Below are positions 56,292-64,000 of a stretch of DNA of 64,000 nucleotides, in pieces. The first letter of the stretch is position 1. The number at the start of each line of letters is the position of its first letter. The position numbers and the translations under genes were made by a program. Origin of the DNA: Bradyrhizobium sp. SZCCT0231 (lineage in GTDB: Bacteria; Pseudomonadota; Alphaproteobacteria; Rhizobiales; Xanthobacteraceae); the NCBI RefSeq assembly GCF_018130245.1, contig NZ_JAFCKP010000008.1:62001-126000 (forward strand), written 5' to 3'. The notes under the pieces were generated by a model. It had not been told where the DNA came from. It saw only the letters and a list, made by a program, of their open reading frames with translations, and did not search any database.

Positions 56292-57254
56292 TCACACCAC
56301 ATCATCCGGCGCCAGCGCGCAGCCATTATCCGGATGCGTCTCGACCTGGAGCGTGGTGTGGCCGATGCGGAAGGATGTCTTGAGCAGTTGCGCCGTCTGC
56401 ATCAGGAATGCGTCGTCGGTGCCTGCGGGCATGACGAGGTGGCAGGTCAGCGCCGTCTCGGTGGTCGAGATCGGCCAGACGTGGAGGTCGTGGATGGCGG
56501 AGACGCCGGGCCGCGCCAGCAGGAAGGCCCTGATCGCGGCAAGATCCGTGCCCTTGGGCGCGGCCGCCATCGACATGTCGATGGAGCCGCGCAAGAGGCT
56601 GGTCGTGCTCCAGAGGATGGTGGCGCAGATGACGAGGCTGGTTAAGGGATCGAGCCAGAGCCAGCCGGTCCAGACGATCAGCGCCGCCGAGACCACGACG
56701 CCGAGCGAGACCGCGGCGTCGGCGGCCATGTGCAGATAGGCACCTTCGATGTTGATGTCGTCCTTGCGTCCGCGCGCGAACAGCATGGCGGTAAAGCCGT
56801 TGATGAGGATACCGATGCCGGCGACCACCATCACGGTCACGCCGGCAATCGGCTCCGGCTCGCGCAGGCGCAGGATCGCCTCCCAGCCGATCGCGCCGGT
56901 TGCGACCAGCAGGAACGCCGCGTTCGCAAGTGCCGCCAGAATCGTGGAGGCGCGCAGGCCATAGGTGAAGCGGCCGCTCGGCGCGCGCCGCGCCGCGATC
57001 GATGCACCCCAGGCCACGACCAGGCCGAGCACGTCGGACAGGTTATGGCCGGCATCGGCGAGCAGGGCGGTGGAGTTGCCGATATAGCCGTAGACCGCCT
57101 CGGCCACGACCAGCGCGGCGTTGAGCGAAATGCCGAGCGCGAACGCCTTGCCGAAATTCGCGGGGGCATGGACATGGCCGTGGCTGTGGTCGTGACCATG
57201 ACCATGGTCGCCATGATCATGGTGGTGATGACCGTGATGGTCATGGCTGCCCAA
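56292..57254 (-). CDS. cation diffusion facilitator family transporter (CzcD/DmeF-like)
   Basis: This 320-residue inner-membrane metal/proton antiporter has a His-rich N-terminal tail (MGSHDHHGHHHHDHGDHGHG, then HDHSHGHVH), six helices and the core sites ALLADAGHNLSDVLGLVV (HxxxD) and AYLHMAADAAVSLGVVV (HxxxD). The C-terminal domain has IHDLHVWPISTTETALTCHL. It exports Zn, Cd, Co or Ni from the cytosol. Two bases follow the czcA stop, so it is the last gene of the efflux operon. Confidence 0.93.
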   Translation of the reverse strand: MGSHDHHGHHHHDHGDHGHGHDHSHGHVHAPANFGKAFALGISLNAALVVAEAVYGYIGNSTALLADAGHNLSDVLGLVVAWGASIAARRAPSGRFTYGLRASTILAALANAAFLLVATGAIGWEAILRLREPEPIAGVTVMVVAGIGILINGFTAMLFARGRKDDINIEGAYLHMAADAAVSLGVVVSAALIVWTGWLWLDPLTSLVICATILWSTTSLLRGSIDMSMAAAPKGTDLAAIRAFLLARPGVSAIHDLHVWPISTTETALTCHLVMPAGTDDAFLMQTAQLLKTSFRIGHTTLQVETHPDNGCALAPDDVV

Positions 57255-57256
57255 TT

Positions 57257-61477
<4,221 letters not shown>

Positions 61478-61481
<4 letters not shown>

Positions 61482-62752
61482 CGTGCGCTCTCCCGCGCCA
61501 GCGTGAAGGGATTGCCGACGAGGCCTTCGATGGTCGCAACGCCGGCATGGAAATTCTGCAGCGCCTCCTGCTCGCGCAGCCGCGCCTGGGTGACGCTGGC
61601 CTGGGCGTCGAGCACCTCGAGCAGGGTGAAGCGGCCCTGGCCGTAGCCTTGCGAGATCGCCTCGGATGCTTCGACGGCCTTGGGAATGGCGGTCTCGCGC
61701 AGCACTGCGAGCTCGCGCAGCGAGCCCTGGAGCGAGTCGTAGGCGCGGCCGGCAATCACGATCAGCGTGTTGCGATTGGCCTCGCGCTCGGCCTTGGTCT
61801 TGGCGAGGCTTTCCTGCGCCGACAGGATGTTGCCCTGGTTCTGGTCGAACACGGGGATCGGCACCGAGAGCGTGAGGCGCACGGCATCGTCATTGGTTTC
61901 GTTGTAGTGGCGCCAGCCGGCGGCGATCCGCACGTCCGGATAGGGCTTGAGCCGCGCCAGCAGCAGCTCGGCGTTGCGCTGCGCGTAGACGGCGGTCCAG
62001 CGCACCAGTTGCGGATTGGCGTCGATGGCGGCGACCACGGCCTGGAACGCGGGCGGGCGTCCCGTGATGTCGAGCCGGCCGGAGACCTCGCCGAACTTTG
62101 CGGCGGGATCTCCCATCAGCACAGCAAGCTCGCGCCGGGCGCTGGCCAGCGTCGCCTTGAGGCGCTCGCGATCGGCTTTCACCAGGGCGGAGGCGACCTC
62201 GGCGCGGCCGGTCTCGGCCGGCGAGGAGGCACCGGCCTCGACGCGGCGGCGCAGCAGCGGCGTCAAACGGTCGATGGCGGCAATCTGTTCGTCGAGGATC
62301 TGAATGCGTTGCTGCGCGCCGAGCACGCTGAGGAAGGCGATCGCGGTCTCCGACAGCACCTCCAGCCTGACGGCCTTGCGCTGGACCGCGGCGACCTCGA
62401 TGCCGGCCTGTCCGGCGGCGATCCGCGCGTCGCGCTTGCCGAACAGCTCGAAGGCCTGGCTGATCTGCAGCGTGGTCTCCGCCGATCGCGTCCCGCGATA
62501 TTTGCCGGAGCCGAATGAATCGTCCTGTTCGTAGGACAGTTCCGGATTGAGCAGGGCGCCCGCCTGGATGCGCTGGCCCGTGGCGATGCCGACGTCGCGC
62601 TCCGCCGCCGTCAGCCGCGGGCTTGCGGCCAGCGCGCGCGACAGCGCGCTCCGCATCGTCAAAGTCTGGGCGTGCGACGGCGCTAGCGCCACGCCGGCAA
62701 TCAGGCACGCCGCCGCGCACGCCAGGCGCGCGGTCATTCCCCTGCAAAACAT
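61478..62752 (-). CDS. czcC: TolC-family outer membrane efflux protein (CzcC-like)
   Basis: This 424-residue outer-membrane factor has a signal peptide (MTARLACAAACLIAGVALA, cleaved after SHA), then two repeats of the outer-membrane efflux domain: LSRALAASPRLTAAERDVG, LNPELSYEQDDSFG and LTLSVPIPVFDQNQGNI, with helical hairpins between. The first ATG is 62752, though an ATG at 62737 starts the signal peptide directly. Stop and the czcB start overlap by four bases (ATGA). Confidence 0.92.
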
Positions 62753-62807
62753 GAAACCGACCTGTGAAGGATGAACCTAATGGGCGCGGGACGCCCGACC
62801 AATCCGT

Positions 62808-63170
62808 TCAGGCAAGATGTTTGGGAGGCGGGGAGTCGGTATCCGGGACAATTCCGGCGAGCCGGGGTGCACGTTGCGGGCTCGCTGCGGACACGAGCGT
62901 GACCGATGCGGTCAATGGCGCCGGCTGCGTCACCGCCAGCGAGAAGCAGCCATGGCAATGATGGCTGGCGATGGCTTTGTGGTCGCTGTGGCCCGCGGGG
63001 CCATCAAGGACCGCAGCGATCTCCGAGCCGCCGCCGGGCGTGGTGACGTCGATGTCGTGCGAGCCGTGCAGCGTGCTCGCGAGCAGATAGACAGCCGCGA
63101 TCAGCACGGACAGCAGCCCGCGCCAGTTGCGCGAACGGCACGATCCTGTGGGCTGGCGGTTTGCGAGCAC
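62808..63170 (-). CDS. His-rich exported hypothetical protein at head of efflux operon
   Basis: This 120-residue protein, starting from GTG 63170, has a membrane helix or signal (RGLLSVLIAAVYLLASTLHGS) followed by HDIDVTT and a His/Cys motif, GHSDHKAIASHHCHGCFSLAV. The pattern fits a periplasmic metal-binding or sensor protein of the czc type, but I do not recognise a named family. The frame is open to 63257; upstream residues lack character. It ends 55 bases before czcC on the same strand and is probably the first gene of the operon. Confidence 0.62.
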   Translation of the reverse strand: MLANRQPTGSCRSRNWRGLLSVLIAAVYLLASTLHGSHDIDVTTPGGGSEIAAVLDGPAGHSDHKAIASHHCHGCFSLAVTQPAPLTASVTLVSAASPQRAPRLAGIVPDTDSPPPKHLA

Positions 63171-63290
63171 GACGTCACTCTGGTTGCGGTCTGTGCCCGG
63201 CCTAGCATGGGCGCGGGAACAGTGTCGACCCGCAACATTGTTACGTCCCTGGAACAATTGCCGCAGCGGTGCATATGTCGCCGGCGCCTT

Positions 63291-63527
63291 TCACTGGCGG
63301 ATGATGACGCGCCGATGTGGGGCCGTGGCTTCGATCGTGGGGGCCGGCTCCGGAGCGTCGCTGCCGTCGTCAGCCTCCGTGGTAATGACGGCGCGACGGC
63401 TCGCTTCCATCGCCAGTTCCAGCCATTTGATGGCTTCGTCGATCCATTGGTCGTGGTGCTCGGGATCGGCGAGGGCCTTCTCCCGGAATGTGTTCGCCTG
63501 ATGCAGGCATGCCGTTCTGCGATCCAC
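63291..63527 (-). CDS. small conserved hypothetical protein
   Basis: This 78-residue acidic-basic protein (MDRRTACLHQANTFREKALADPEHH...) has two helices (TACLHQANTFREKAL and DEAIKWLELAMEA), then a Pro/Ala-rich tail ending HRRVIIRQ. The helix spacing suggests a coiled coil or helical-repeat-like fold. No family recognised. It lies between the peptidase T gene and the efflux operon, on the minus strand. Confidence 0.6.
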   Translation of the reverse strand: MDRRTACLHQANTFREKALADPEHHDQWIDEAIKWLELAMEASRRAVITTEADDGSDAPEPAPTIEATAPHRRVIIRQ

Positions 63528-63631
63528 GCGCCTCTCCTGATCTGGAGATCCCGCCCGATCGCATCATTGATGATCCCGGCCCTGGCGTCGTTAACATAGG
63601 ACAGGGATGGCGAGCTGGCCGGAACGCGGAA

Positions 63632-63662
63632 AGGCCCCAGCCGGACGGACCGGCTGAGGCCT
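63632..63662 (-). terminator. terminator-like hairpin after pepT
   Basis: AGGCCTCAGCCGG and CCGGCTGGGGCCT (minus strand) pair around TCCGT, followed by only TT. It sits 25 bases after the peptidase T stop. The T-run is short, so strength is uncertain. Confidence 0.6.
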
Positions 63663-63687
63663 CATGTGCTCACATTCTCTTCGCGCG

Positions 63688-64000
63688 TCAGGCCTTCTCC
63701 TCCCAGATCATCGCCAGATGCACGATGGTCTGGACTGCCTTTTCCATATCCTGCCGGCTGACCCATTCGAGGCGCGAGTGGAAGGCGTGCTCGCCGGCGA
63801 AGATGTTGGGGCAGGGCAGGCCCATGAAGGACAGGCGCGAGCCGTCGGTGCCGCCGCGGATCGCGGTGCGCATCGGGCGCAGGCCGGCGCGGCGGATCGC
63901 CTCGATGGCGTACTCCAGCACGTGCGGATGACGGTCGATCACCTGCTTCATGTTGCGGTACTGCTCCTTCACCTCGAAGGTGTAAGTCGAGCGCGGATAG
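63688..64000 (-). CDS. pepT: peptidase T (tripeptidase), C-terminal part, cut by window end
   Basis: PepT is a zinc aminotripeptidase of the M20 family. The visible 103 residues include STYTFEVKEQYRNMKQVIDR, the metal-site region RGGTDGSRLSFMGLPCPNIF, the His-Glu block AGEHAFHSRLEWVSRQDMEKA and the usual end. The gene continues past base 64000, so start and N-terminal domain are outside the window. Confidence 0.94.
   Translation of the reverse strand, partial: YPRSTYTFEVKEQYRNMKQVIDRHPHVLEYAIEAIRRAGLRPMRTAIRGGTDGSRLSFMGLPCPNIFAGEHAFHSRLEWVSRQDMEKAVQTIVHLAMIWEEKA

Overview
The window looks like core chromosome of an alphaproteobacterium, most likely Bradyrhizobium or a close Nitrobacteraceae relative. 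This is inferred from GC-rich coding with strong third-position bias, a GcrA-type cell-cycle regulator, a porin with the rhizobial ADLP-type N-terminus, a glnB-glnA pair behind a sigma-54-like promoter, the order tig-clpP-clpX-lon, and dispersed palindromic repeats of the type common in that genus. I see no CRISPR array, transposase, integrase or phage genes.

Layout. 1-5.6 kb: a TetR regulator diverging from an esterase, a small secreted protein, an SDR dehydrogenase, an alpha/beta-hydrolase-like protein without its nucleophile, and a MarR regulator. 5.9-12.7 kb: a major porin, a candidate small RNA, gcrA, a short DNA-binding-like protein, an acetamidase/formamidase, a YdcF protein that probably starts at CTG, and a DUF169-saccharopine dehydrogenase-like pair. 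12.7-14.6 kb: a flavin monooxygenase diverging from a MarR regulator around a near-ideal operator. 14.5-23.8 kb: an exopolysaccharide cluster (O-antigen ligase-like protein, sugar-phosphate transferase, GT4 glycosyltransferase, Wzc/GumC-like co-polymerase, GNAT acetyltransferase, deacetylase-fold protein). In two of these the catalytic motifs are degenerate. 23.8-34.6 kb: ctaA, metY, a CoA-binding protein, enoyl-CoA hydratase, thioesterase, rplM-rpsI, a diguanylate cyclase, an AI-2E-type exporter and a class-I amidotransferase-like hydrolase. 35-43.6 kb: a GlxA-type regulator, a tautomerase, nfeD with its SPFH partner, glnA-glnB, nnrDE and a beta-barrel protein.

43.6-52.2 kb: a Tat-exported multicopper-oxidase-fold protein lacking most copper ligands, tRNA-Leu(UAG), and the protein-quality-control block tig, clpP, clpX and lon. 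52.2-56.3 kb is the most rearranged part. An intact tRNA-Val(UAC) and a second copy missing five bases of the T-loop flank an acyltransferase and a truncated methyltransferase copy; the full-length methyltransferase lies 1.2 kb further on. 56.3-63.2 kb: a heavy-metal efflux operon on the minus strand (His-rich exported protein, czcC, czcB, czcA, CDF transporter) whose RND pump carries the divalent-cation signature. The window ends inside a peptidase T gene.

How they work together. Most genes are housekeeping (nitrogen assimilation, proteolysis, heme A, ribosome, metabolite repair). The envelope genes (exopolysaccharide, porins, metal efflux, NfeD/SPFH) form the adaptive part. No wholly new multi-gene system is evident. 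The strongest leads are the inactivated tRNA-Val/methyltransferase duplication, several proteins that keep an enzyme fold but have lost active-site residues, the CTG-initiated ydcF-like gene, and the orphan small RNA downstream of the porin.
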